From positions 2,169,656-2,233,655 of the forward strand of contig NZ_AP014815.1 of assembly GCF_001548095.1 (NCBI RefSeq): a stretch of DNA of 64,000 nt, in the 5' to 3' direction. Source of the stretch: Geminocystis sp. NIES-3708 (lineage in GTDB: Bacteria; Cyanobacteriota; Cyanobacteriia; Cyanobacteriales; Cyanobacteriaceae). Below, in pieces: positions 30,740-41,300 of this stretch. A program made the translations under genes and the position numbers. A model generated the notes under the pieces. That model worked only from the letters and a program-made list of their open reading frames with translations, did no database searches and was not told the DNA's origin. Every line of letters starts with the position of its first letter. Within the stretch, counting starts at the first letter, position 1.

Positions 30740-31412
30740 TTTATCTACTAATTTTATTTCCATCAGCGTGGTTGCTGTTTATTTAACAATTCTCTTATTC
30801 ATCGCTGAAATCTTTAGTCGTTATCAAAAAATCGATGCGGAATTAAGTCGCAAAATAGTTCATATCGGTACTGGTAATGTTATCTTATTGGCGTGGTGGC
30901 TAAATATTCCCGCTTCTATCATTATCCTTGCTTCTATTGTTGCAGGTTTAGTGGCGATCGCTTCCTATTTTTTACCTATCTTATCAAGTATTAATGGAGT
31001 AGGAAGAAAAAGTTTAGGCACATTATTTTATGCAATAAGTATCGGAATTTTAACAGCATTATTTTGGCAAAGTGGGCAACAACAATATACTGCCATAGGA
31101 ATTTTAATCATGAGTTATGGCGATGGCATGGCAGCATTAATTGGCAAAAAATGGGGTAAAAATCCTTATCAACTATGGGGAAATAAAAAAAGTTGGGAAG
31201 GATCATTGACAATGACATTAGTTAGTATTTTAGTAGGAATTTTTATTTTTACTTTTACCAGTGATTGGCAATGGCAAAATTTAATTATTATTGTAATTGT
31301 AGGAGTATTTGCTACTATTTTAGAAACAATTTCTTATATTGGCATCGATAATTTAACTGTGCCTGTAGGGAGTGGAATTATGACTTATTATCTACAATTG
31401 ATGTTGAAGTAA
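30726..31412 (+). CDS. Phytol/dolichol kinase family (VTE5-like) membrane protein
   Basis: 228 aa with six to seven hydrophobic segments. Family hallmarks are LSRKIVHIGTGNV, GRKSLGTLFYA, SYGDGMAALIGKKWG, NKKSWEGS and DNLTVPVGSG. CTP-dependent phytol or farnesol kinases of this family (Synechocystis slr1652, plant VTE5) salvage phytol for tocopherol synthesis. The start overlaps the end of ictB by 14 bp, so the two are translationally coupled. Confidence 0.87.
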   Translation: MMLTDLSTNFISISVVAVYLTILLFIAEIFSRYQKIDAELSRKIVHIGTGNVILLAWWLNIPASIIILASIVAGLVAIASYFLPILSSINGVGRKSLGTLFYAISIGILTALFWQSGQQQYTAIGILIMSYGDGMAALIGKKWGKNPYQLWGNKKSWEGSLTMTLVSILVGIFIFTFTSDWQWQNLIIIVIVGVFATILETISYIGIDNLTVPVGSGIMTYYLQLMLK

Positions 31413-31744
31413 AGATTAAGAGACTAGAAGATTACCTCTGTCAGACAAAATAAGAATGGTGAAAATAAGACAAGTGCACAAGTAGAATGCTAGATAAATT
31501 ACTAATATTTGTGCTTTTTTAAAATAACTTTATTGATTCATGAAAAATATAATCTATTTGTCTGCCTGTCAAAGAGAGTCAGTAATTATCTATTTTTATC
31601 TCAAACTCAGTTAGAAAATTAGGAAGATGTTACGCAGGAAAATTAGTGTTTTTTTGAAAAAATTAATTAAGATTTTTAGTCAATTCTTAATATTATTTCC
31701 TATCCCTTACCAAAAAACTTTTTCATAACACCCTAATTAACAAT
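31413..31744. other. Intergenic region containing the right inverted-repeat copy
   Basis: 332 bp between convergent genes. Most of it (31436-31583) is the repeat copy described separately. The remainder up to the aminotransferase stop is AT-rich with no gene. Confidence 0.5.
31436..31583. repeat. Right copy of an imperfect ~150-bp inverted repeat
   Basis: Reverse complement partner of 29088-29244. The outer ends (CTGCCTGTCAAAGAGAGTCA here) and the inner ends (GACAAGTGCACAAGTAGAAT) are best conserved. The orientation makes the ictB-kinase pair look bracketed like the cargo of a transposon, but no transposase is present. Confidence 0.7.
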
Positions 31745-32914
31745 TTAAGAATTTAAAAAAAATGCTATTTTCTCTATGGCTTCTTTTAAAATGTCTGGTG
31801 GTTTAACTAACGCAAATCTTACATAACCTTCCCCATTATTACCAAAACCTGCTCCGGGAGATAATGCAACTCCAGTATTTTTAACTAATTCTACACAGAA
31901 TTTGATGGAATCTTTTTGCCATTTTTCGGGAAGTTTCGCCCAGACATATAAAGTAGCGTTGGGTATAGATACATTCCAACCAATTTTATTCAATTCTGTT
32001 ACTAAAAAATCTCTTCTTTCTTGATATATTTTAACGGTTTCACTTACACATTCCTGAGAAGAAGTTAAGGCAGTAATTGCACCTTCTAAAATGCCTTTAT
32101 ATTGGTTAAAATCAACAATGGATTTAATCTGTTTTAAAGCCGTAATTAATTGTGGATTTCCAATAGCAAAACCGATTCTAAATCCTCCCATATTATAAGA
32201 TTTAGAAAAAGTAAAAAACTCAATAGATATTTCTTTTTTGCTATCAACTTGTAAAATTGAAGGGGGTTGATTTTCATCAAAAACAATATCAACATAGGGA
32301 AAATCATGTACTAAAATGATATTGTTGATTTTACAAAATTCTACAGCTGATGTAAAAAAATCTAAAGAAGCTGTTGCCGTTGTCGGATTATGAGGATAAC
32401 TTAAAACCATCATTTTAGCTTGAGTTAAAATCTGTTGGGGAATATCATTAAATATAGGTAAAAAATTATTTTCAGCTAATAAGGGCATCGAGTAAATTTT
32501 TCCACCCGCAAGGTAAATTCCACCAGCATGGGAGGGATAACCCGGATCTAATAATAGGGCATAATCTCCTTCATTTAAGATAGCTAAAGGAAAGTGTGCT
32601 GTACCTTCTTGACAGCCAATTAAAGGTATAACTTCTGTTTGCCAATCGATAAAAACACCAAATCTTTTTTCATACCAATTAGCCACAATTTTTCTAAATT
32701 CTGCTGTGCCACCATGTAATAAATAACCATGATTTTCAGGATTACTAAGAGATTTTTCAATAGTTTTAATAATATGTATAGAAGTTGGTAAATCTGATGA
32801 GCCTAAAGATAAATCTATAATTTTTTTACCTTGGGAAATTGCTTCTGTTTTCGCTGTGTCCATATCTGCAAAAACATTTTTTTCTAAAGGTTTTATTCTT
32901 TCTGATAATTGCAT
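31745..32914 (-). CDS. PLP-dependent class I/II aminotransferase (DapL/DapC-like)
   Basis: 389 aa fold-type I aminotransferase. The PLP lysine is in TFSKSYNMGGFRIGF; SYPHNPTTATA and GYLLHGGTAEFRK are substrate and cofactor loops; PGAGFGNNGEGYVRFAL is the C-terminal Arg-containing motif. Similarity points to LL-diaminopimelate or succinyl-DAP aminotransferases, but the precise substrate cannot be fixed from the sequence. Confidence 0.82.
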   Translation of the reverse strand: MQLSERIKPLEKNVFADMDTAKTEAISQGKKIIDLSLGSSDLPTSIHIIKTIEKSLSNPENHGYLLHGGTAEFRKIVANWYEKRFGVFIDWQTEVIPLIGCQEGTAHFPLAILNEGDYALLLDPGYPSHAGGIYLAGGKIYSMPLLAENNFLPIFNDIPQQILTQAKMMVLSYPHNPTTATASLDFFTSAVEFCKINNIILVHDFPYVDIVFDENQPPSILQVDSKKEISIEFFTFSKSYNMGGFRIGFAIGNPQLITALKQIKSIVDFNQYKGILEGAITALTSSQECVSETVKIYQERRDFLVTELNKIGWNVSIPNATLYVWAKLPEKWQKDSIKFCVELVKNTGVALSPGAGFGNNGEGYVRFALVKPPDILKEAIEKIAFFLNS

Positions 32915-32951
32915 AAGTTAATGATTTTGAATAAATATATTGTTATTTTTT

Positions 32952-32970
32952 GGGTGAATACTATTCACCC
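32952..32970. repeat. Hairpin GGGTGAAT/ATTCACCC
   Basis: Perfect 8-bp inverted repeat with a 3-nt loop between the aminotransferase promoter side and the thioredoxin stop. The same hairpin recurs at 57330-57348. It may serve as a terminator for thioredoxin. Confidence 0.6.
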
Positions 32971-33014
32971 CTATAAATTTCAAATTTCTTTTTAATTGCT
33001 AATTTTTAAATTAA

Positions 33015-33338
33015 TTAAATACTTGTCTCAATAAATTCTTTTAATTTATCTTTACCTATCGCACCTTCAAGACTGCTAACAATTTCACCTTGTTTAAATA
33101 CTCTTAAAGCTGGTACACCTTCTACTTTACAATTAGCTACAGTTTCAGGATTAGCGTCCACTTCTAGTTTAACAACTTTGAGGCGATCACCATAATTTTC
33201 TGCTGCCCAATTAATAGAAGGTGACACAAGACGACAAGGGCCACACCAACTCGCCCAAAAATAGGCTAAAACTGTTTGATTTTCATTGATTACTTCATCT
33301 TGAAACTGAGAGTCATTAATTTCAATTACTTTACTCAT
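33015..33338 (-). CDS. trxA: Thioredoxin
   Basis: 107 aa with active-site WCGPC at residues 31-35, cis-Pro in EGVPALRVF and the usual beta-alpha fold (LKVVKLEVDANPETVANC). A cytosolic disulfide reductase. The specific type (m, x, y) is not resolved. It is the last intact chromosomal gene before the integrated element. Confidence 0.93.
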   Translation of the reverse strand: MSKVIEINDSQFQDEVINENQTVLAYFWASWCGPCRLVSPSINWAAENYGDRLKVVKLEVDANPETVANCKVEGVPALRVFKQGEIVSSLEGAIGKDKLKEFIETSI

Positions 33339-33491
33339 GATTGCTAATTTTTGATAAAATTTTCATTGATAACGGTTAATAGTCCTCGATAGAAATTAAG
33401 ATGAGAACATTTATGATCTTACTCCACAATGAACAATGAACAGTTAATGTTCACTAATTTTTTTAAAAGAAAATATTCCGTGGTAAAAATG

Positions 33492-33787
33492 TCAATTATT
33501 CCACTTATTAAAAGAAATTTTTTGCTTTTCTTTGAGATTAAAAACATCAGGATTAACCAATTCAATTTTCCCTTCCTCAATACGCCAAACATTATCAGCA
33601 ATATCAACTAAATCACTAGCATCATGAGTAACAATCAATAAAGTCCAATGTTGTTTTAATCTTGATAATAAATTAACTAATTGTTCTTTCATTAACCAGT
33701 CTAAACCAGCCGTTGGCTCATCTAATAATAAAATATTCGGCTGACGAATTAACTGCACAGCTAAAGATAATCGTCGCTGTTGTCCTC
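33492..33787 (-). pseudogene. Displaced native 3' end of the CbiO-like ABC ATPase gene
   Basis: Open frame matching the last ~95 codons of the intact ATPase at 55601-56281 from the GGQQRR signature to the stop. It lacks Walker A and any promoter or ribosome site. It ends in KISFNKWNN, whereas the intact gene ends in KISLDKW. The difference shows that this is the original chromosomal 3' end, cut off when the element inserted and supplied its own version. At the 5' side the match stops abruptly at 33787, which marks the left element boundary. Confidence 0.9.
33514..33787. repeat. attL: left copy of the 274-bp direct repeat flanking the element
   Basis: Matches 55617-55890 base for base except 33525 (C) versus 55628 (T); 33526-33787 is a 262-bp exact match. 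Outside, the sequences diverge at once on the element side (ACGGTA here, CACTAA there) and gradually on the gene 3' side. It covers the 3' third of the ABC ATPase gene. Confidence 0.93.
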
Positions 33788-33832
33788 ACGGTATTTTAAT
33801 GAGGTTTATTCTGTTTAATTTAATAAGGTATA

Positions 33833-33852
33833 TTTAAGCCATTTTTAAGCCA
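33833..33852. promoter_or_regulatory. Left-end candidate integrase arm sites (two TTTAAGCCA)
   Basis: TTTAAGCCA occurs at 33833-33841 and again at 33844-33852, an 11-bp pitch. The same 9-mer occurs at the right end near the integrase gene (55555-55563, and inverted at 55580-55588). Placement near both termini fits arm-type binding sites. Confidence 0.6.
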
Positions 33853-34004
33853 CTAACATCCTAGCATATGTGTCTGTGGTTATCAAGAAATATTTAATTT
33901 TTTAGTAAAAATAATATTAATTAGTAATAATAATTAGTAGTCAATAATTAGGGGATAAGATATAATAATAATAGGTAAAATTTAAGATTAAGGAATACTT
34001 AATA

Positions 34005-34208
34005 ATGAGTGATAATACTATGGTTATTGAACTTGAGGAAAAAGTTGCTGATTATGCTTTTCAGATTAGGGATATGATTAATGAGTTGAATAATAATGAA
34101 AATTTAGATAAAGATTTACTTTTTATGTTTGATGATATAGCAGGAGAAGAAATCAGGATATACCAAAGATTATTTAAAGTATCCGAGGCTTCGGGTAATC
34201 CCCCCTGA
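34005..34208 (+). CDS. Small acidic hypothetical protein
   Basis: 67 aa, predicted mostly helical (LEEKVADYAFQIRDMINELN) and acidic. Not recognised. A TATAAT at 33961-33966 lies 38 bp upstream and AAGGA precedes the ATG by 11 bases. It is the first gene inside the left end and points inward. Confidence 0.5.
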   Translation: MSDNTMVIELEEKVADYAFQIRDMINELNNNENLDKDLLFMFDDIAGEEIRIYQRLFKVSEASGNPP

Positions 34209-34269
34209 GCTTGTGTTAGTAGCTTAGGGTAGCTGGTGTACATTTTTTCTGGTTTTTATTGCAGGGAAA

Positions 34270-34491
34270 TTAAAGGTAAGGTTCAGAGTCATCTAGGGTG
34301 ATTGATAAGCTATAGTCCTCCTCGTCATTATCTGTAATGTCTGATATTCTGTAAAGTAATTTATCGATAATCTGTAAAGTGCTGGTGACTTCCTTAAAGT
34401 TTGTAAATCCTATACTAGAGCTTCTGATAAGTTTCTTGAGCAATACTAAGCCTTTTTCGAGGTCTTCTGTAAGTAAAGTTATGGTATCCAT
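34270..34491 (-). CDS. Small hypothetical protein
   Basis: 73 aa, helical and acidic at the C-terminus, not recognised. Its ATG directly abuts the stop codon of the Zn-HTH gene upstream (34492), so the two are co-translated. Confidence 0.5.
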   Translation of the reverse strand: MDTITLLTEDLEKGLVLLKKLIRSSSIGFTNFKEVTSTLQIIDKLLYRISDITDNDEEDYSLSITLDDSEPYL

Positions 34492-34983
34492 TTATTTTAG
34501 GTATTCATTGATTTCTTCGTTAATTTCAGGAAGAATTGAGGGATTGATAAAGCTATAACTACACTTACTGATTGTGTTCAGTAAATTATTAATTGAAGTT
34601 GATAGGACTGATTCTTCTTTCATGGTACGGGTAATCTTGGTTAGAGCTATTTGCCTTTGGATGGAGTGTACACACTCTTTGATTAAGTCCCGTACCAGAG
34701 TCTCTGTATTATCTACGTTAATCTCTGGTAGTAGAGTATCGATGTTTTCAGGATTAAAGTCTGCTGTAATTTCCTCTACTTCTTGTAAAAGGTGGTATCT
34801 TCTGTGGGTAGCTAATTTACTGGTGGAGGTGAAAAAGTTAAAAGATTGACACATTTCTTTGATTTTGTCTGCCCTTTCCCCTTTGATTAGTAGGTGGTCA
34901 ATTCTGTCAAGTAAAATTAACCCGTCACCTCCCTGTTTAGCTAATGCACATATCTCACATTTATCTGACCGTTTTCCTACCAT
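34492..34983 (-). CDS. CxxC...HxxxH zinc/HTH protein of phage type
   Basis: 163 aa. The N-terminus has CEIC (Cys9, Cys12) followed about 48 residues later by HRRYH (His60, His64), with a helix-turn-helix-like segment between. The pattern C-x2-C, helix, G, I, then S-x2-L-x2-H-R-x2-H-L is common in small phage DNA-binding proteins, including some small-terminase-like proteins. The C-terminal 90 residues are helical. The start codon lies inside a copy of the 27-bp TGGTAG motif. A terminase role is possible but no large terminase is present. Confidence 0.5.
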   Translation of the reverse strand: MVGKRSDKCEICALAKQGGDGLILLDRIDHLLIKGERADKIKEMCQSFNFFTSTSKLATHRRYHLLQEVEEITADFNPENIDTLLPEINVDNTETLVRDLIKECVHSIQRQIALTKITRTMKEESVLSTSINNLLNTISKCSYSFINPSILPEINEEINEYLK

Positions 34984-35003
34984 TTACTTTTAATTACTAC
35001 CAT
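34977..35003 (-). repeat. 27-bp TGGTAG motif, copy 1
   Basis: On the minus strand: ATGGTAGTAATTA followed by AAAGTAAATGGTAG. It is identical over 27 bp to copy 2 at 41333-41359. It overlaps the start codon of the gene ending at 34492. TGGTAG units are 20 bp apart. Confidence 0.85.
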
Positions 35004-35342
35004 AATATAATATGAACTAGGAATGAGCGAGATTACCTTAATCTGTACAAGGGTTGGTAAAGTTGTAAGAGTTGATGGTGTAAGGCTCAAAAATTATATT
35101 TAAGATTTTCTTTGAGTCTCCATGTATAAAAGCAGTTAATCATATATATTACTCTATAGTTATACAGTTATACAATGATTAATCTCTATATATCAGGAAA
35201 ATAGGGAAGTGAGGAAGTGTCTGGGAGAATTGCAAGTAATTTAAGGGTACTATCGCCCAATACTATTGTATAGAATTTTTTTGTTAAGTTTAATTTTGCC
35301 CTCCTGTTTGGGGGTTTTTTTTCTATTTACCCTGTCACTCTA
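35004..35342. other. Regulatory leader of the giant gene
   Basis: About 340 bp without a gene. It contains the direct repeats TATAGTTATACAGTTATAC near 35155-35175, which may hold a -10 box, and ends in a terminator-like hairpin (see separate entry). No Shine-Dalgarno sequence is obvious before the ATG at 35343. Confidence 0.5.
35299..35322 (+). terminator. Terminator-like hairpin 20 bp before the giant gene
   Basis: CCTCC pairs with GGGGG (one T-G wobble) across a 5-nt loop and is followed by eight T. It lies between the likely promoter and the start codon, so it would stop transcription unless antiterminated. A similar hairpin precedes the SLOG gene. Confidence 0.65.
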
Positions 35343-38300
35343 ATGAATCAAAGAATAGTGTTGTTTAAAGCCCTTAGAGAGTATAAAGAAACTATCCTTA
35401 AAGGTGTAGCTCTGAATAGGTTAAGTACTCAAGAACTAGAAAATATACACCAATATATTAAGGCTAATGAGGGGAGTATTAGGGAAAATATAAAGATTGA
35501 GAAAAAGAATATTGATAGCCTGATAAATAGGAATAAGCTACTAAAACAAAGGTCTGATTTACAGAAAAAGACTTTTAACCTTGAAGTAACTCAAGGAGAT
35601 TTACTAGAGAAATATTTAGGTAATCAGCAAGAAATAAGGGAAAAGAAAAGAGATTTAGTGTTACAGCAAGGGGCTGTTGGTGGTAAAACCTCAACAACAC
35701 TGAATGGCTCGGTCATGTTTGTGAGGGAATTGGAGAAAATCAGGTTAGATGCCTTCAGAGAATTACGGCAACTACAGGGATTAAGAAAAGGTAGTATAAA
35801 TGAAACAATAGGTAAGGAGTCAGATAAGGTTAAGCCGTTACAGGAAAATATAAAGGTAATTATTGATAAGTTATCGAGCCAAGTTTTAGATAAACAGAAG
35901 ATTAAGGAAGAGATAATAAGACAGGAAGCAAAGAATTATACTACCAGATTAATGTTAGAAATACCAAAATCTATTAGAGATGGTTTTCAGGGTATAATTA
36001 ATAATAACAATAATAATATTTTAGGTGGCAATAATCTTAGTAATATTCAGTCTGCTTATCAAGGGTTTGGGGAAAATATTAAGGGGGTATATGAGAAATT
36101 AGCTACTATTAATTTTCTTAATAAATCAGGTATAACTAATCAAAATACTGAGGTAATTAAGGGGTTTTTAGGGGATAATGTTGGTAAATTATTTCAGGAC
36201 TCTATAAAGTCTGTTTTACAGGATATTAAACAGGAGATAAAAGGCTTTTTTAATGCACTAAAAGAATCAATTAATAATCTTAATAATAGTATTCAAAATA
36301 AGTTACCAAGAGCTTACCCTGATATAGTAAGAGAACTTAATAATATTCAGAAGGATAGGGATAAAAGTAAGGAAAATACTAGAAATGAGATAGAGAAATT
36401 AACTGTTAGTAAGTCTATCTTAGGGGTTGATAATATCCTGAATAAACTAGAGCAAAGGGTTAATAATTCTGTGGATAATCCTGACCCTTTCGCTAGGGTA
36501 AATGATACTATTGCTACAGTTATTAATGGGGTAAAATCTGGTATAATTGATAAACAAATAGCATCTCTAATTTTAAAGGATAAAGCAGAGGAAAATTTAA
36601 CTAAAATCAGTGAGAAAGGGTCTGTCTTAAGATTTATTGATGGTATTGTAAATGATTCTAGGGATTTGGTTAATGGGGGTAATGATAGGGTAAATGAGGT
36701 AAATAAAACTGTTAGATATTCTGATAAGGAAACAGGGAAATATCAGGGGATAATTGAGACTTTAAATAATCAAAAAGTTAAGGCAATTGTCGATAATGAT
36801 ATTAAATTATTACAGTCTGTAAATCTTGCTATTACTCAAACTGAAGATGCTATTAATTCCCTTGAGTTTAGTAGAAAAGATGCGATTGCAAAATTCAAAG
36901 CTAGTTTTGCTGATATTGATAATGATTACTTAAATATTTACACTAAAACTCTTGATAGTAATTTTGAGAATACTAAGGAAATAATTAGTAATCAGTCTGA
37001 TAGTTTCTTTGCTAATAGAAGAATACTTGAGCTAGAGTTAGAGAAAACTAGGGAGTCTGCTACTGCTAAGATTGATTTTATTGATAGTAAAATTGCTGAC
37101 ATAATTTCTGCTCCTGTACCTACTGATAAAGCATCGATGGAGACTGACAGGGAAGAAAGAAAGATAAAAATTGCTAAATTGGAGTTTGATAAACAACAAC
37201 TCGAAAGGTCTGTTAGTAGTGTTGAGGATAAATTAAAAAATTTAGGTGATTTATTTGGTAAGGTTTTTAGAGAAATTGGTAATAGTGTTACGGATTCTAT
37301 TAAGGGCTTTTTTGATGGTATTATTGATGGAAGAGATAATGCTTTAGATGCTATTCGTGATATTCCTAAACTAATTCAAAAAATACTGGTACGCAATCTC
37401 ATTGATAGGTTTATTGCTCCTTTCTTTAAGCCTTTTAGTGAGCCTGATAAAACTAAGGTAGCATTGCAGAAGTCGGATGTACCTTCTTTGGACTTTGATA
37501 CGGTAGGGATAAAGTTAGATAGACTTATACTTGAATTATCAGAGAACTACTCGAAACAATCTGATGTTGTGGCGAACCAGTTTGATAGTGCTGTCAGTAG
37601 TATGGAGCAATCTACCACAGAGTTATTGGAGAAGGTAGAAAAGATAAAGATTGATTTTCCCTTTGAGGAGTTGGATAAATTTTATAGGGACTTACTGGAT
37701 AAATTAGCTAATACTGTAAACCTTGAAACAGTTAATAGTTCTATTGTAGCTATTGAAGGTATCCTTAAGGGTATTAGTGGTAAATTAGATAAATTAGTAG
37801 GAAATAAGAGTAATTATAGTATTAATACTGAAAATGAGAAACTCAAGACTATAAATCAGGAAATAAAGAATAATATTAGTAAAAATCAGGGAAATGTTAC
37901 TACTTCAAATAATATCAATAATAATAACCCTAATAACCCCGAACTTGACGAGAGTGCGAATGATTCATCTAAATTAGATTCTGATATGCAATGGTATATT
38001 GACCAAGTAAATTTAGAACGAAAACAGAAAAAGGAAGAGGAGAATTTAAAGGAAATAGGTAAGGATTCCTTAGAGATAGGATTGTCAGGGGTTTTAGGAA
38101 GTCTGTTATTGGGGTTAGTAAATAAACTCAAAAAGGATAAGGATAAAAAAGATAAGGATGATGATGACGATAATAGTACTGGCGGTGAACAGGAAGGGGA
38201 GTCTTTAAATATTGATGACACTATACAAGAATTACTGGAAATTGCTTCTCAGTTAGAGGACTTATTCACTGACAATGAGATGGAGGGCATAAGACGGGCT

Positions 38301-41300
38301 GTAAGAAATAGAAATATACCGAAAATCATTAGAATTATCCGCCACCGTGCTAATGAAAAAGGAGAGGGTAGAACTGTAGATGACCAACTAAAGGATATGG
38401 GGTTATCTTTCTTTAAATCTCCTGAAGGTGTATCTGGTTTGTCCTCTAATATATTAGGTGAGCAAGGATTGACAGAGCTTTATAGTGTTTTAGTTACCCT
38501 CAGTAGTACCTTATTGAGTACTAATAGTTTATTGCAGACTACTAACAGTTTGTTACAAAATCTGAATGTAAGTGATAATACTTCTAACTTACCTTTATCA
38601 GTTAATCAAGGGGGTATAAAGTCTTCTTTTAGTGACATTTATAATCCTAATAGTAGCATTAATAGAGCTTTCTCAACTTCTAATGGTTCGGTAAATCCCT
38701 CTCAAGGAGTCTCTGATACTACTAAAATACCTTTTACTAACCCTTCTAAAGTACCTGTAGCTAATACCCCTAAAGTAAACCCGAATACTCCTCAATATAA
38801 TAGTTTAGGTCAACAAATTCCTAATGTTGTTTATGAGCAGTTAATAAATGCCCCTGAAGGTTCTACCACTAGATTAAAGGTTGGTAAGGACTTTAAATAT
38901 TTCATTAGGACTGCTAAAAATGTTGCTCAGACTTCGGTAAATTCCAAATACACTCCTACGGGTTCTACTTTGCAATATACTGTAGCTCTTAATAAACAAG
39001 GGTTGCCTATTCTTACTAATGCTGGTATGCAGTTTGTACCTACTAATCCTACTGCTAATAACCCTAAACCAGTAAACAATGAAAATAAGGGTAATATGTC
39101 TGTTACCTCTAATACTCCTGCTGTTAATTCTGTGGGTAAGGTATTAGCTAATGTGATGACGGCTGATAATAAATTCTGGTCTTGGTTAGCTAATGGTATC
39201 TCGAGTAATAAAACTGCTAGTTCTGTTGAAGCATGGTTAAGGGTGGATGGTAATGCAGAGAAAATACAAAAGGCTGGTCTAACAATAGGGTCTATTTTAG
39301 CTTTGGTAAAATCTGGGGGATTAACTGGTCTTTTAGGTACAGGGATGAAAGGTGTAGGGGCTTTAGGACTCTTAAAGGGTTTATTTGGGTTTAATGATGG
39401 TGGTACTGTAGGTGGTTATGGTTTAGTTAATGCGGCACTTACCCCTAATGAGTTAGTTATCCCTGCTAGTCAAGCTAAAACTATTGGTTATGATAATTTA
39501 GAGTTAATCAATAATCTCCATAAAGGTAATGTTTTCTCTGGGGGTGGTAAGGTTAAAGGTGGTAATTCCTACTTAGGTGATACTATCCCTGCTTTACTTG
39601 AAGGGGGTAGTTTTGTTGTTAATAATACTACTGCTGATTTATTGGCGAACCATGTTGATAATAAGTTTATGGGGGGGATATTTGGTAAACAAGACTACTC
39701 CAAATATAATGATACTAACCTTTTTGGCACTAAGGGTTTAATGCCCTTTATTGGTGGTTTGGGTACTTTAGGTTTGCAGTTATGGGGGATTATGAACCCT
39801 GCCCCTGACCCTAAGAAAGCTAAGAAGTTACAGTATAAAAGAATTAAAGCCTTTGCGATGCTTAATGAGGTAGAAAAATCTGAAGGGGCATATCTAAAGG
39901 ATAAGGACGGTAATCCTACTTACTGGCAAACTCGTAATGAAGGGGGTATTATCCAGAGACTAAATGAGGGGGGAGAAGTTTTTTCTAATGTTTCTGATAT
40001 TGAAAAAACTATTACCAAGAATACTCCTGAAAAACCTAAAACTTGGTTAGATTATTTACCTATGGTTGCTATGACGGGTTTAAGTTTTTTAGCTGGTAAG
40101 AAAAAAGACCCTAATCAAGAGCAAGAAAGAATAGCTGAAAAAGAAAGAATTAAATCATTAACAGAGTTTGGAAATGACCCATTTTTAGCCAATAAAAGAA
40201 TAACTAATTGGATGAAAAAAAGAGGGGATATTTTAGCTGTAACTAAAGGGTTATTATCAAGGAAAGATGTTAAGGATTATAGTAAAATAAATAAGAGAAA
40301 TATAGGGGGTATAATAGATTATTTACCTGATAATATTAAGAGTTTACCTAATCCTAATTTATTTAGTGATAACTTAGCTAAAGGTAGAATATTTAAAGGT
40401 TCTGGTTTGCTTAAGGGATGGGGTAATAGTAATTTAAGGGATGTAATCCCTGCTCAGTTAAAGGCTGGTGATTACGTGGTAAATGCTGATTCTACCCGAA
40501 TTTTAAGAAATAATAATCCTAAATTATACAGTAAATTAACTAAACTAAATTCAGGGGGTATGTTTGGGGTTAATCCTAATTTTTCAGATACTAAAGGAGT
40601 TATAAATATAGATAATCCTATTGATTTAACTCCTGTATCTTTATGGGGTAATACTAAAAAATTCTTTAGGGGAATTAAACAAAAATCAGGTAATTTTGAT
40701 AACAATAAAATAGTTAAAGATTTTTATAAAAATATCAAAAAGTCTGCTGAAAATTCTGTAATTGAAACAAAAAATCTGAGTAAGAATATTAGAAAGTCTG
40801 TTGAAGAGGTAACAGAAGCTAATAAGTCATTTAATCTGGGAAATTTGGGGGGTAAGGAGTTAACAAGATTTATGATGCCTGAGATGATGGGTAAATCTGA
40901 GAGTTGGGGGTTAGGGGATCAGGTAAGTAACTTTAATTACACTGATACTAATGGGTTGAGGGATGTAGGGCTAAATATAGATAATTTACCTCAAAGTTTG
41001 GGGATGGATTCTTTAAAAATGTACTCTAATGACTCGGAAAGAATTACTAATAATATTAAAGGTATTGAGTCTGTTCCTAATTCTGTTGGTTTAGCTATGG
41101 ACAAGATACCTGATAGTTTTGCCCGTGCTTTTAATGATTCTAATATGACTCCTCAAGAAATTACAGTAGATTACAATGTTAAACGGATTAATAACGTTGA
41201 TTATGTGTCGAAGGAAGAATTTATGGCAGGTATTAATTACGCTTCTCAAGCAGGGGCAAATATTATTCAAAATAAACTTAAATTTAACCCTAATTACCGT

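Noticed and set aside
33492-33758. Independent short ABC ATPase gene
   Set aside because: No Walker A, no promoter or ribosome site, and it matches the 3' end of the gene at 55601; it is a displaced fragment.
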